Assembly: GCA_900319715.1 (NCBI GenBank)
Contig: ONPM01000008.1
Span: forward strand, 1-33,879
DNA: 33,879 nucleotides
Direction of reading: 5' to 3'
DNA from: an uncultured Prevotella sp.
GTDB taxonomy: Bacteria > Bacteroidota > Bacteroidia > Bacteroidales > Bacteroidaceae
The position numbers and the translations under genes were made by a program. This document shows positions 10,285 to 18,476 of the stretch, in pieces. The notes beneath the pieces are model-generated. The model was given only the letters and a program-made list of their open reading frames with translations. It ran no database searches and was not told the DNA's origin. How positions within the stretch are numbered: the stretch's first letter is position 1; the number at the start of each line of letters is the position of its first letter.

Positions 10285-11003
10285 ACCTTTATCTTTTGTA
10301 CGTCGTTTTCAATAATCGTATAGATCAGCGCAGGCTGTTCGAAGAAGTCGTTCTCGCGGAAGGCATGGAGTTTGTAGAACTTCACTGTATCCACGTTCAC
10401 CTGGGCATTCACAGCGGGTTTCAGCATAAACGGCTTTTCGCGCTTGTAGGCGATGAGTTGCACGCAGCAATGCTCCAGCCCATTCAGGTCCTCACGTCCG
10501 AACTCCTCGATATATTCCTTGGTATTAGGCTCCAACTCACCCTCTGCGCGCACCGTCCAGGCATTGTTCTCGCCTGTCATAAAGACATAGCGCATGTAGT
10601 AGTTGGAGTCGTTGATGAGGTAACTCTCAAAGCGGGTCTGTGTGAGTTCCTTCATATCCATCGGCACGAAGGCGAGATAGGCGCTCAGACGGTCGCCACC
10701 TCTCCGCTCCACGGGCTTCGCCTTGAAGGTGACGGGCTTATTCTCAGGCTCAGAGTCAGTCTGAACAGCCTCCTGACCTGACTGCTTGTCTCGGATTTCT
10801 ATCTCTTCTTTCCTGTCACCTCTCACCTCTATCAGATGCTTGGTCCCATAGTCTTCTTCGCCCACCACCACGACTTCCGTCATCAGCATGGGCACTTGGA
10901 AGCCATCCGCGTCCTCTACGAGCACGATGTTCTTCCCCTGGAATCCGGCCACACGACCCCCTCCTATCTCATTCAGGAACCTTACTTGATCACCAATTTT
11001 CAT
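10281..11003 (-). CDS. DUF2027 domain protein, apparently without the usual Smr domain
   Basis: The N terminus (MKIGDQVRFLNEIGGGRVAG, then VLVEDADGFQVPML) is typical of the Bacteroidales DUF2027 family, which in my recollection usually continues into a C-terminal Smr nuclease-like domain. Here the protein stops at 240 residues, right after the conserved ENDFFEQPALIYTI segment, and the nadE ATG overlaps its stop. The Smr part therefore appears to be absent. A variable, charged linker (about residues 65-85) joins two beta-rich halves. No signal peptide is seen, so it is probably cytoplasmic. A consensus promoter lies about 24 bases upstream. The molecular function is not known. Confidence 0.8.
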   Translation of the reverse strand: MKIGDQVRFLNEIGGGRVAGFQGKNIVLVEDADGFQVPMLMTEVVVVGEEDYGTKHLIEVRGDRKEEIEIRDKQSGQEAVQTDSEPENKPVTFKAKPVERRGGDRLSAYLAFVPMDMKELTQTRFESYLINDSNYYMRYVFMTGENNAWTVRAEGELEPNTKEYIEEFGREDLNGLEHCCVQLIAYKREKPFMLKPAVNAQVNVDTVKFYKLHAFRENDFFEQPALIYTIIENDVQKIKV

Positions 11004-11026
11004 CTTTTTCTCTCTTTTTCAGGGGG

Positions 11027-11058
11027 CAAAGGTAAATAAAAATGCCCGAACCACCAAA
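11027..11058 (-). promoter_or_regulatory. Promoter of the DUF2027-nadE operon
   Basis: On the minus strand TTTG (11058-11055) is followed by 20 bases and TACCTTTG (11034-11027), an exact consensus. The -33 element sits in the loop of the upstream operon's terminator hairpin. The leader to the first ATG would be about 17 bases. Confidence 0.75.
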
Positions 11059-11068
11059 GATTCGGGCA
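11043..11068 (-). terminator. Rho-independent terminator of the leu operon
   Basis: Perfect eight-base arms TGCCCGAA and TTCGGGCA enclose a ten-base loop. On the minus strand the stem is followed by TTTTTATTT. It lies 57 bases after the stop of the last gene of the leucine operon. Confidence 0.8.
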
Positions 11069-11124
11069 AATTTCTTATCTGTCTCTACAAATCTCAAAAG
11101 AAGACATCCTCCATGTGAGGTTTA

Positions 11125-11793
11125 TTATCTCGCACGGTCGTACCACTCCTTCAGCATACCGCGGGGTGTACCCTTCGAGACGAGGGCATCAAGCGCCTCA
11201 CGGGCTTCTTTCTTGCGCTTGAGACGTATCAGCAGGTCGACTTTTGAGATGACGAACCCCTCGTTGTCGGGGCGCAGACGGATAGCCTCGTTCCAGTCGT
11301 AGAGTGCCAGTTCGTACTGCAGATACTTCGTCTCGAAAGCAGCCCGAGCGGCATAAGCATCGGCACTGTCAGGAAACATCTGCACGATTTGGTTCAGCAC
11401 ATCCATCGCATCTGACCGCCGACCCATCTTCTGCAGGATATGGGCCAGTCCCAAACGGGCTTCAAGATGCAGGGGCTGGATGGCGAGGAATGACTCGTAG
11501 TCGACACGCGCCAGATCGTAGTGCTTCTGCCGTTCATGCACATAGGCACGGAAATACAAGGCTGCAAGATTCTTCTCATCAGTCCGCAGGATACGACCAT
11601 ACTCGGCCAAGGCATAGTCCCAGCGCTCCAACTGGATATCGGCCTCCGCCTTGCGCAGACGGAGGTCGATGTTGTCGGGATCCTGCTTGAGGCTTGCGCT
11701 GAGGGTCTCCAGGGAGTCACGCCACTCCTGACGCGACTGCGCCACAGCCGTAATGACAGACAAATAGAAGAGAACAAATAGGAAGTATCTCAT
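11125..11793 (-). CDS. Secreted TPR protein, last gene of the leu operon
   Basis: I chose the ATG at 11793 (MRYFLFVLFYLSVITAVAQS) rather than an in-frame ATG 36 bases upstream that lies inside leuB. The chosen start gives a clear signal peptide and begins five bases after the leuB stop. The mature protein of about 200 residues is made of consecutive TPR-like helix pairs (for example DPDNIDLRLRKAEADIQLER, and YFRAYVHERQKHYDLARVDY). No catalytic motif is visible. Tight spacing and a terminator just downstream make it part of the leucine transcript. A functional link to leucine synthesis is not evident, and it may simply use the operon's promoter. Confidence 0.8.
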   Translation of the reverse strand: MRYFLFVLFYLSVITAVAQSRQEWRDSLETLSASLKQDPDNIDLRLRKAEADIQLERWDYALAEYGRILRTDEKNLAALYFRAYVHERQKHYDLARVDYESFLAIQPLHLEARLGLAHILQKMGRRSDAMDVLNQIVQMFPDSADAYAARAAFETKYLQYELALYDWNEAIRLRPDNEGFVISKVDLLIRLKRKKEAREALDALVSKGTPRGMLKEWYDRAR

Positions 11794-11798
11794 GAAGA

Positions 11799-12860
11799 TT
11801 ATTTCTTGAGGATATAATTGACAATCCACTCTCCTACCTCGCGGGTACCATAGTGGGCGCCACCTTCGACCTGAATATCCGGGGTACGGACATTGGCATC
11901 GAGCGAAGCATTCACAGCCTCACGGACGAGGGATCCTTCCTTGTTCAGTCCGAAGTGCTCTAAGAGCATGGCGGCAGAGAGAATCTGTGCCAACGGGTTG
12001 GCAATGTTCTGGCCAGCAGCCTGTGGCCAGGAGCCATGGACAGGCTCGAACAACGGCGTGTGCTCACCCAACGACGACGACGGCTGGAGACCCATCGAAC
12101 CCGTAATGCACGAGGTCTCGTCGGTGAGAATGTCGCCGAAGGTGTTTTCAGTTACGATGACATCAAAGAAACGGGGTTCCGTCAGCACACGCATCGAGGC
12201 ATTGTCGATAAACATGTAGTCGGTCTTCACCTCAGGATACTGTGGCTCCATCTCCTGGGCAATCTGTCGCCACAAGCGTGAGGAGGCCAGCACATTGGCC
12301 TTGTCGACAACGGTGAGGTGCTTACGACGGGTCATGGCCATCTCGAAGGCCACCTTCAGGATACGCTCAATCTCAGGACGGGTGTAGATGTCGGTGTCGT
12401 AGGCCTTGTCGTTGTCCTGATACTTCTCTCCGAAGTACATACCACCCGTCAGTTCACGAATCACCACGAAATCGGCACCGCGTAACAGTTCCTCTTTCAG
12501 GGGCGACTTATGCAACAAACAGTCGAAGGTGGCCACAGGACGCACGTTGGCGAAGAGTCCGAGTTTCTTACGCATAGCCAGCAGACCCGTCTCTGGGCGC
12601 ACCTTGGCCGTAGGATCATTGTCGAACTTCAACGAGCCAACAGCGGCAAAGAGCACGGCGTCAGCACGCATACACACCTCGTGGGTTGCATCAGGATAAG
12701 GGTCGCCCACCTCTTCGATGGCATGGGCACCACAGATGGCATGCTCATATTCAAACTGGTGTCCGCACTTCTGGGCTATCGCGTCGAGCACAGCCACACC
12801 TTGTTTCATAATCTCAGGGCCGATACCGTCGCCCTCTAAAATCGCAATCTTCAATTTCAT
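11799..12860 (-). CDS. leuB: 3-isopropylmalate dehydrogenase
   Basis: The enzyme oxidises and decarboxylates 3-isopropylmalate to 2-oxoisocaproate, the last dedicated step before leucine transamination. The start at 12860 ([18 protein letters not shown]) is preferred. The longer open frame upstream only translates a tandem repeat. The protein is 353 residues, normal for LeuB. Family segments visible are the NAD-site [20 protein letters not shown], the substrate-binding VDKANVL segment and the C-terminal [18 protein letters not shown]. The long TTTAC-type repeat between this gene and the preceding one runs right up to the ATG. Confidence 0.96.
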   Translation of the reverse strand: MKLKIAILEGDGIGPEIMKQGVAVLDAIAQKCGHQFEYEHAICGAHAIEEVGDPYPDATHEVCMRADAVLFAAVGSLKFDNDPTAKVRPETGLLAMRKKLGLFANVRPVATFDCLLHKSPLKEELLRGADFVVIRELTGGMYFGEKYQDNDKAYDTDIYTRPEIERILKVAFEMAMTRRKHLTVVDKANVLASSRLWRQIAQEMEPQYPEVKTDYMFIDNASMRVLTEPRFFDVIVTENTFGDILTDETSCITGSMGLQPSSSLGEHTPLFEPVHGSWPQAAGQNIANPLAQILSAAMLLEHFGLNKEGSLVREAVNASLDANVRTPDIQVEGGAHYGTREVGEWIVNYILKK

Positions 12861-12946
12861 AAACTCTAAACTATAAACTATAATCTGTAAAGTGTAATCA
12901 TCTGTAAACTGTAAACTGTAAACCGTAAACTGTAAACAGTAAACTA
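12861..12946 (-). repeat. TTTACNG heptamer array between two leu-operon genes
   Basis: In the sense of transcription the array starts at the TAG stop of the upstream gene. It continues as five units of TTTACNG, then ATGATTACACTTTA, then AGTTTAT/AGTTTAG units that run into the leuB ATG. The block TTTACAGATGATTACACTTTA-like is shared with the muramidase-rlmH spacer, and most of it with the leuA-leuC spacer. Confidence 0.8.
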
Positions 12947-14518
12947 CAAACAATCTCTCTGTTCGTTTTCATATATGTTCAGCATCTTAAATGTAGCCTT
13001 GATAGCAGCCTCCGTCTGGTCGGCATCCAGACCACGAGTGCGCAGGATCTTACCATTATCGTTCCAGGTGATGACCGTCTGCACGAGGGCATCAGTACGA
13101 CCACCTGGGGGGATGGTGACGGCGTAGTTCTGCAAGATGGGGAACGTGCGGTTGAGATATTTCTTGTAGATATACCTCAGCGACTTCACAAAGGCGTCGT
13201 ACTGACCGTCGCCCGTGGCACTGGCCTCGTATTCCTGACCATTGATCTCTACCTTGATGTTTGCTCCCGGCTTCAGACCGTAAGCCGTAGATACGACATA
13301 ACTGACGAGTTTCACCTTATCCTCCTGTACATCGTGCTTCAGCACGTCGCTGACGATGAAGGGCAGGTCGTCCTGCGTCACACGTTCCTTCTTGTCGCCG
13401 AGTTCGGTGATACGCTGGGTGACGCGCTTCGTCTGTTCAGGCGTCAGTTCCAAACCGAGTTCCTCAAGGTTCTTGATAATGTTCGCCTTGCCACTGTTCT
13501 TACCAAGATCATATTCCCTTCGACGACCGAAACGCTCTGGCACGAGGGCATTCTGATAGAGTCCGTTCTTCTTGTCACCGTCGGCATGGACACCAGCCAC
13601 CTGCGTGAACACATTGTCGCCGATGATGGGCTGGTTGGGGGCTACGGCGATACCGCTGTAACTCTCCACCAGACGGGAGATATCGTTAAGTTTGTCCTCG
13701 CGGATATTCGTCTTGGCATTGAACTGGTCCTTGAGGATCACCTGCACACTCGACAGCGGTGCATTGCCACAACGTTCTCCCAGACCGTTCACCGTCACAT
13801 GAAGTCCCTTGGCACCACTGAGTACAGCGGCCAGGGAGTTTGAGACAGCGAGGTCGTAGTCGTTGTGGGCGTGGAAGTCGAAGTGGGTATCGGCATAGCG
13901 CTTCATCATCTTACGGAAATACTCGATACACTGCAGGGGGTTCATGATGCCGAGGGTGTCGGGGAGCATGAACCGTCGGATGCCGATGTCGCAGAGGGCG
14001 TCCATCATATCGTAGACATAGAAAGGAGAGTCCTTCATGCCGTTCGACCAGTCCTCGAGATAGAGGTTCACGTTCATGCCCTTGCTACGGGCGTATTTCA
14101 CCGTCTGGATGATGTCCTCGAGATGTTCCTCGGGGGTTTTCTTCAACTGCTCCTGACAATGGCGCAGAGACCCCTTTGCCAACAGGTTGACGGTCTTACA
14201 GCCACAGGAGTCTATCCAGTCGATGCTCTCTCCGCCGTCGATGAATCCCAGCACCTCCACCCTGTCGAGTTTGTCAATCTTCTCCGCAAAGCGGCAGATC
14301 ATACCCACAGCCTCCTTCTCTCCCTCCGACACCCGTGCCGAGGCTACCTCAATACGGTCTACGTTCAGGTCGTTGAGGAGCATACGGGCGATGATGAGTT
14401 TCTCGTGTGGCAGGAAACTGACTCCACTAGTCTGCTCTCCGTCGCGTAACGTCGAGTCCATGATTTCCACAAAGGGCTGGATGCGCTGGTATTTGCTTAC
14501 TTGTTCTGCTGTTCCCAT
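12944..14518 (-). CDS. Second isopropylmalate/citramalate synthase-type enzyme
   Basis: This 524-residue DRE-TIM metallolyase has the acyl-transfer motif STLRDGEQT near the N terminus, the metal ligands in FHAHND, and a C-terminal regulatory (LeuA dimer) domain from about residue 390. It differs clearly from the leuA product three genes upstream. Enzymes of this subtype condense acetyl-CoA with a 2-keto acid. In a leu operon that already has leuA, a citramalate synthase role (pyruvate to citramalate, feeding isoleucine through LeuCDB) is plausible, but the substrate cannot be read from the sequence with certainty. Its start overlaps leuD by 22 bases and its TAG stop begins the repeat leading to leuB. 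Confidence 0.85.
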   Translation of the reverse strand: MGTAEQVSKYQRIQPFVEIMDSTLRDGEQTSGVSFLPHEKLIIARMLLNDLNVDRIEVASARVSEGEKEAVGMICRFAEKIDKLDRVEVLGFIDGGESIDWIDSCGCKTVNLLAKGSLRHCQEQLKKTPEEHLEDIIQTVKYARSKGMNVNLYLEDWSNGMKDSPFYVYDMMDALCDIGIRRFMLPDTLGIMNPLQCIEYFRKMMKRYADTHFDFHAHNDYDLAVSNSLAAVLSGAKGLHVTVNGLGERCGNAPLSSVQVILKDQFNAKTNIREDKLNDISRLVESYSGIAVAPNQPIIGDNVFTQVAGVHADGDKKNGLYQNALVPERFGRRREYDLGKNSGKANIIKNLEELGLELTPEQTKRVTQRITELGDKKERVTQDDLPFIVSDVLKHDVQEDKVKLVSYVVSTAYGLKPGANIKVEINGQEYEASATGDGQYDAFVKSLRYIYKKYLNRTFPILQNYAVTIPPGGRTDALVQTVITWNDNGKILRTRGLDADQTEAAIKATFKMLNIYENEQRDCL

Positions 14519-15093
14519 TGTTCTGTCTTTTCTTGATTCTGTACGAGGAAGTCGATGTCGTCAAGCCCGTTCATCAGACAGTGCTTCTTATAGCCATTGA
14601 TGTCGAAGTGCTCGCTACGGCCAGTGGCTTTGTTCGTCACCATTTGGTTCGGCAGGTCGACCTCTACCTCAGTCTTCGGGTCATTCTGAATACTCTGGAA
14701 CAACTCTGACAGGAAATCCTCCGAGACCACCACGGGCAACACGAAGTTGTTCAGTTCGTTGTTCTTGTGGATATCAGCAAAGAATGAACTGATGACCACG
14801 CGGAAGCCATAACCAGCGATGGCCCAGGCGGCATGCTCACGACTCGACCCTGAGCCGAAGTTCTTCCCTGCCACGAGGATACATCCCGAATAGCGGGGAT
14901 CGTTCAACACAAAGTCCTTGTTCACGGTACCGTCACTATTGTAGCGCCAGTCACGGAAGAGATTATCTCCGAAGAAACTCTCTTCTCGGGTCGTGGCCTT
15001 CAGGAAGCGGGCGGGTATGATCTGGTCTGTGTCCACATTCTCCAACGGCAGTGGCACGCAAGTCGATGTTATAACGTCAAATTTCTGTTTCAT
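14497..15093 (-). CDS. leuD: 3-isopropylmalate dehydratase small subunit
   Basis: This subunit forms the swivel domain of isopropylmalate isomerase with LeuC. The start at 15093 ([20 protein letters not shown]) is chosen over an upstream in-frame ATG because it matches the family N terminus. Conserved segments are [13 protein letters not shown], the [13 protein letters not shown] substrate loop and [10 protein letters not shown]. It is 198 residues, normal length. It overlaps the end of leuC by 17 bases and the next gene by 22 bases, so translation of leuC, leuD and the following gene is probably coupled. Confidence 0.95.
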   Translation of the reverse strand: MKQKFDVITSTCVPLPLENVDTDQIIPARFLKATTREESFFGDNLFRDWRYNSDGTVNKDFVLNDPRYSGCILVAGKNFGSGSSREHAAWAIAGYGFRVVISSFFADIHKNNELNNFVLPVVVSEDFLSELFQSIQNDPKTEVEVDLPNQMVTNKATGRSEHFDINGYKKHCLMNGLDDIDFLVQNQEKTEQWEQQNK

Positions 15094-16483
15094 ATTCTTT
15101 AAATTTAGGAAAAAAATCTCTCGGATCAGTGATGACACCAGTGACGGCGACAGCAGCAACAGTCAGAGGTGAGGCTAGGATGGTACGGGCACCTGGTCCC
15201 TGACGCCCCTCGAAGTTGCGATTAGAGGTAGAGACGCTCAACTTCCCTGCGGGAATCTTGTCGTCGTTCATTGCCAGACAGGCCGAACAGCCAGGCTGAC
15301 GGATCTCAAAGCCAGCAGCCTCCAACACCTTGTCGAGTCCTTCCTCACGAATCTGCTTGTCAACAGCCCACGAACCAGGCACCAGCCAAGCCACCACATC
15401 AGGAGCCTTCTTCCTACCTTTCACGATAGAGGCAAAGGCGCGGAAATCCTCAATACGACCATTCGTACAGGCCCCGAGGAACACATAATCCACCTTCGTG
15501 CCTAACAACTTCTGACCAGCCTTGAAACCCATATACTCGAGAGCCTTCTCAAAGCCTACTCCACCCTCTGCAGGGATGGCTTCCGTGATACCGATACCCA
15601 TGCCGGGGTTAGTTCCATAAGTGATGCGAGGTTCGATATCTTCTGCCTTGAATATCAGTTCCTTATCAAACACGGCATCATCACCGCTCTTCAAGGTTTT
15701 CCAATAGGCAATGGCCTTCTCCCAGTCATCACCCTTCGGAGCATATTCACGACCTTTGAGATACGCAAAGGTGGTCTCGTCAGGGGCAACGAATCCCCCA
15801 CGGGCACCCATCTCGATAGAGAGGTTACAGAGTGTCAGACGACCTTCCATCGACATACCCCTGACCACGTCGCCACTATACTCGACGAAGTAGCCTGTGG
15901 CTCCCGAGGTCGTCAACTGGGCCATCAGATAGAGGGCCACATCCTTCGCCGTCACACCCTCCCCCAATTTGCCGTTGATGGAGATTCTCATCGACTTCGG
16001 TTTCTGCTGGAGGATGCACTGCGAGGCCATCACCATCTCCACCTCTGACGTGCCGATGCCGAAAGCTACAGCGCCCATCGCACCATGGGTAGAGGTGTGC
16101 GAGTCGCCACAGACGATGGTCATTCCTGGCAACGAAAGACCCTTCTCAGGCCCCACCACATGGATGATGCCGTTGTCTTTCGAAAACATGCCGTAGTGCG
16201 TCAGTCCGAACTCGGCGGCATTCTTCGCCAGCGTGTCCACCTGTTTCTTCGATACAGGATCATCGATGGGCTTGTCCTGATCGTGAGTGGGGGTATTATG
16301 GTCTGGCATACAATAGATCTGCTTGGGACGGAAACACTTCAGTCCCCTGCTCCGCATCCCGTCGAAGGCCTGCGGTGAGGTCACCTCATGACAGTACAAC
16401 CTGTCGATATACAACTGTGTGGGACCGTCTTTCACCTGTTGCACCACGTGCCTGTCCCAAATCTTATCAAATAATGTATTCAT
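15077..16483 (-). CDS. leuC: 3-isopropylmalate dehydratase large subunit
   Basis: This aconitase-family subunit isomerises 2- to 3-isopropylmalate with LeuD. The three [4Fe-4S] ligands are visible: Cys339 (GACTNGR), and Cys399 and Cys402 ([10 protein letters not shown]). Further family motifs are [13 protein letters not shown] and the N-terminal DKIWDRHVV. It is 468 residues, typical for the bacterial two-subunit enzyme. It is separated from leuA by 90 bases that contain an inverted repeat, and it overlaps leuD. Confidence 0.96.
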   Translation of the reverse strand: MNTLFDKIWDRHVVQQVKDGPTQLYIDRLYCHEVTSPQAFDGMRSRGLKCFRPKQIYCMPDHNTPTHDQDKPIDDPVSKKQVDTLAKNAAEFGLTHYGMFSKDNGIIHVVGPEKGLSLPGMTIVCGDSHTSTHGAMGAVAFGIGTSEVEMVMASQCILQQKPKSMRISINGKLGEGVTAKDVALYLMAQLTTSGATGYFVEYSGDVVRGMSMEGRLTLCNLSIEMGARGGFVAPDETTFAYLKGREYAPKGDDWEKAIAYWKTLKSGDDAVFDKELIFKAEDIEPRITYGTNPGMGIGITEAIPAEGGVGFEKALEYMGFKAGQKLLGTKVDYVFLGACTNGRIEDFRAFASIVKGRKKAPDVVAWLVPGSWAVDKQIREEGLDKVLEAAGFEIRQPGCSACLAMNDDKIPAGKLSVSTSNRNFEGRQGPGARTILASPLTVAAVAVTGVITDPRDFFPKFKEYETEI

Positions 16484-16497
16484 ACCTTTTTCTTTTT

Positions 16498-16574
16498 GTT
16501 TACGGTTTACAGTTGATTACCTTGCAAGCCATGCACATAGAGCCTATAGAAGTAATCATCTGTAAACTGTAAAC
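16498..16574 (-). repeat. Inverted heptamer repeat in the leuA-leuC spacer
   Basis: Two 23-base arms (16498-16520 and 16552-16574) are inverted copies matching at 21 of 23 positions. Each is built of TTTACNG units followed by the ATGATTAC-like block, and the 31-base centre is unrelated. In the mRNA they can form a long hairpin that begins at the last base of the leuA TAG stop codon and ends 14 bases before the leuC ATG. Confidence 0.8.
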
Positions 16575-18076
16575 TATTCATCTTTCTTAAACTTATTAAT
16601 ACAATCGATATACGCCTCGACGCTGGCGGTGACGATGTCCGTATTGGCACCGAAGCCGTAATAGAGCGAGCCATTGTACTCCACCTGCATGTGTACCTTG
16701 CCCACATCGTCGGACCCTTTAGAGATCGCCTGGATGGTGAACTCCTTCAGCGTCATCTGCTTCATGATGATCTTCTTCAGACCCTTGATGGCTGCATCCA
16801 CGGGACCGTTTCCACTGGCAGCAGCCTCGAACTTCTGACCACTGATGTCGAGACCTATGGAGGCCACGCTCTTCACACCCTTACCCGTGGTCACCTGCAG
16901 GAAGTCGAGTTTCACGGCGTGGGCGTCGGCCATATCGGCACCTGCCAGCATCAGCACGTCGGCATCATTCACCTCCTTCTTCTGATCTGCCAGAATCAGG
17001 AACTTCTCATACACCTTGTCCAGTTTCTCCTCTTCGAGATCCACGCCGTTCACATGCAGCCGGTGCTTCAATGCTGCACGACCAGAACGGGCTGTCAGCA
17101 CGATCGAGTTGTCGTCGATACCCACATCCTTCGGATCCATGATCTCATAGGTATGCACATTCTTCAGCACCCCGTCCTGATGGATGCCTGAGGAGTGGGC
17201 AAAGGCGTTGCGACCCACGATGGCCTTGTTCGGCTGTACGGGCATGTTCATCAGACTCGACACCATTCTCGACGTGGGATAGATCTTCGTGGTGTTGATG
17301 TTTGTATCAATGCCGAGTCCCTTATGACACTTCAGGATCATCGCTATCTCCTCCAACGAGGTGTTGCCTGCACGCTCACCGATACCGTTGATGGTCACCT
17401 CCACCTGACGGGCACCAGCCATCACACCATTGAAGGTGTTGGCCGTCGCCATACCCAGGTCGTTGTGGCAATGGGTGGAGATGATGGCACGGTCAATACC
17501 GTCGACATGCTCCTTCAGATACTTGATCTTCTCGAAATACTCCTGTGGCAGGCAGTAGCCCGTGGTATCAGGGATATTCACCACCGTGGCCCCAGCCTTG
17601 ATCACGGCCTCCACCACCTGTGCCAGATACTCATTGTCCGTACGGCCTGCATCCTCACAGTAGAACTCCACATCGTCAACAAAGCGCTTGGCATACTTCG
17701 TAGCAGCCACGGCCCGCTCAAGGATCTCCTCACGGGTGGAGTTGAATTTGTACTTAATGTGCTCGTCCGAGGTACCGATACCCGTGTGGATACGCTTGTG
17801 CTTGGCATACTTCAGCGCGTCGAAGGCCACATCGATATCTTTCTCTACGGCACGTGTCAGCGCACAGATCACGGGCCACGTCACGGCCTTCGAGATCTCA
17901 ATCACCGAGTTGAAATCACCCGGACTAGAAATGGGGAATCCTGCTTCGATCACGTCCACGCCCAACTGCTCCAGCGCCTTGGCCACCTGAATCTTCTCTA
18001 CGGTGTTCAACTGGCACCCCGGCACCTGTTCGCCGTCGCGCAATGTCGTGTCGAAAATAAACAATCTGTCGTTCAT
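16574..18076 (-). CDS. leuA: 2-isopropylmalate synthase
   Basis: The enzyme condenses acetyl-CoA with 2-oxoisovalerate in the first committed step of leucine synthesis. The N-terminal TIM barrel has [13 protein letters not shown] (Arg13, Asp14) and the metal-binding HCHND (His202, His204). A C-terminal allosteric LeuA dimer domain follows from about residue 390 ([17 protein letters not shown]). It is 500 residues, normal length. It is the first structural gene after the attenuator-like leader, consistent with control by leucine supply. Confidence 0.96.
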   Translation of the reverse strand: MNDRLFIFDTTLRDGEQVPGCQLNTVEKIQVAKALEQLGVDVIEAGFPISSPGDFNSVIEISKAVTWPVICALTRAVEKDIDVAFDALKYAKHKRIHTGIGTSDEHIKYKFNSTREEILERAVAATKYAKRFVDDVEFYCEDAGRTDNEYLAQVVEAVIKAGATVVNIPDTTGYCLPQEYFEKIKYLKEHVDGIDRAIISTHCHNDLGMATANTFNGVMAGARQVEVTINGIGERAGNTSLEEIAMILKCHKGLGIDTNINTTKIYPTSRMVSSLMNMPVQPNKAIVGRNAFAHSSGIHQDGVLKNVHTYEIMDPKDVGIDDNSIVLTARSGRAALKHRLHVNGVDLEEEKLDKVYEKFLILADQKKEVNDADVLMLAGADMADAHAVKLDFLQVTTGKGVKSVASIGLDISGQKFEAAASGNGPVDAAIKGLKKIIMKQMTLKEFTIQAISKGSDDVGKVHMQVEYNGSLYYGFGANTDIVTASVEAYIDCINKFKKDE

Positions 18077-18130
18077 CGTCTTGTCTTTTGTTTATGATGT
18101 TGTTTTTATTATTTTTATTCTTTATATCTC

Positions 18131-18167
18131 AAACAAAAGCCCTTCACACTCGGAAGTGAGAAGGGCT
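18131..18167 (-). terminator. Attenuator terminator hairpin of the leu leader
   Basis: On the minus strand the stem is AGCCCTTC-(T)-CACTT with AGTG-(T)-GAAGGGCT around a short CCG loop, followed by TTTGTTT. It lies between the leader peptide and leuA, 55 bases upstream of the leuA ATG, and so can only work as a premature terminator. Confidence 0.85.
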
Positions 18168-18228
18168 CTATCTAATTATCTATGACTGATTTCAATTATC
18201 AATTATCTACACGCCTAATCACTTCCGA
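18150..18228 (-). promoter_or_regulatory. leu antiterminator: two segments with exact 10-base complementarity
   Basis: TCGGAAGTGA (minus strand, 18228-18219), which covers the last sense codons of the leader peptide, is exactly complementary to TCACTTCCGA (18159-18150) in the 5' arm of the terminator. Pairing of the two would disrupt the terminator. A ribosome stalled at the early Leu/Ile codons leaves the first segment free. A ribosome at the stop codon covers it and lets the terminator form. Confidence 0.75.
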
Positions 18229-18283
18229 CCGCTCCCTGCAGTCGAATAATAATAAGGCCGTTAAGTAGATTCAGACTCATCAT
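18215..18283 (-). CDS. leu operon leader peptide (22 residues, Leu/Ile-rich)
   Basis: The peptide begins MMSLNLLNGLIIIRL and ends at TAG. Eight of the first fifteen residues are Leu (five) or Ile (three), with one Val later. It starts about 20 bases after the predicted transcript start, and its last codons form one side of the antiterminator. This is the classical layout of a ribosome-stalling leader for branched-chain amino-acid genes. Either of two adjacent ATG codons could be the start. It is too short for ordinary gene callers. Confidence 0.75.
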   Translation of the reverse strand: MMSLNLLNGLIIIRLQGAVGSD

Positions 18284-18308
18284 ATCTATATGCGTTTTTT
18301 TTCGGCTG

Positions 18309-18340
18309 CAAAAGTACACATTTCTGCCGTAACAAACAAA
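18309..18340 (-). promoter_or_regulatory. leu operon promoter (TTTG-N20-TACTTTTG)
   Basis: On the minus strand TTTG (18340-18337), a spacer of exactly 20 bases and TACTTTTG (18316-18309) match the Bacteroidetes consensus. The predicted start near 18302 gives a leader of about 225 bases before leuA, containing the peptide and hairpins described here. Confidence 0.75.
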
Positions 18341-18476
18341 TATTTTGTCACTTTTTTAAGCAAAAAACTTTCATTATGCCATTTTTTAACGAATGTTTCA
18401 GAGTTTCTTTAGTCCATGAGGGCCAGCGTGCAGAAGCCCTATCTGACCCATCAGGCCCTGGAATGGTTCCTGGGCA
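18341..18476. other. Spacer with an unexplained GC-rich block before the leu promoter
   Basis: Bases 18341-18410 are AT-rich upstream promoter DNA. Bases 18411-18476 are abruptly GC-rich and coding-like. A 23-codon plus-strand frame begins at 18415 (MRASVQKPYLTHQALEWFLG) and ends at 18486, inside the alcohol dehydrogenase end. On the minus strand AGGGCC and GGCCCT can pair across about 30 bases, possibly as the alcohol dehydrogenase terminator. I cannot assign it to a known gene. Confidence 0.35.

Noticed and set aside
10755..10775. Fifth copy of the palindromic repeat in the DUF2027 gene linker
   Set aside because: Only a 14-base match (GTCTGAACAGCCTC) to the inner part of the copy at 8228-8341. 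The arm sequence and hairpin are absent, so chance similarity cannot be excluded.
12861..12953. Extended N terminus of LeuB
   Set aside because: The added residues are only the translated heptamer repeat. The family N terminus begins at the ATG at 12860.
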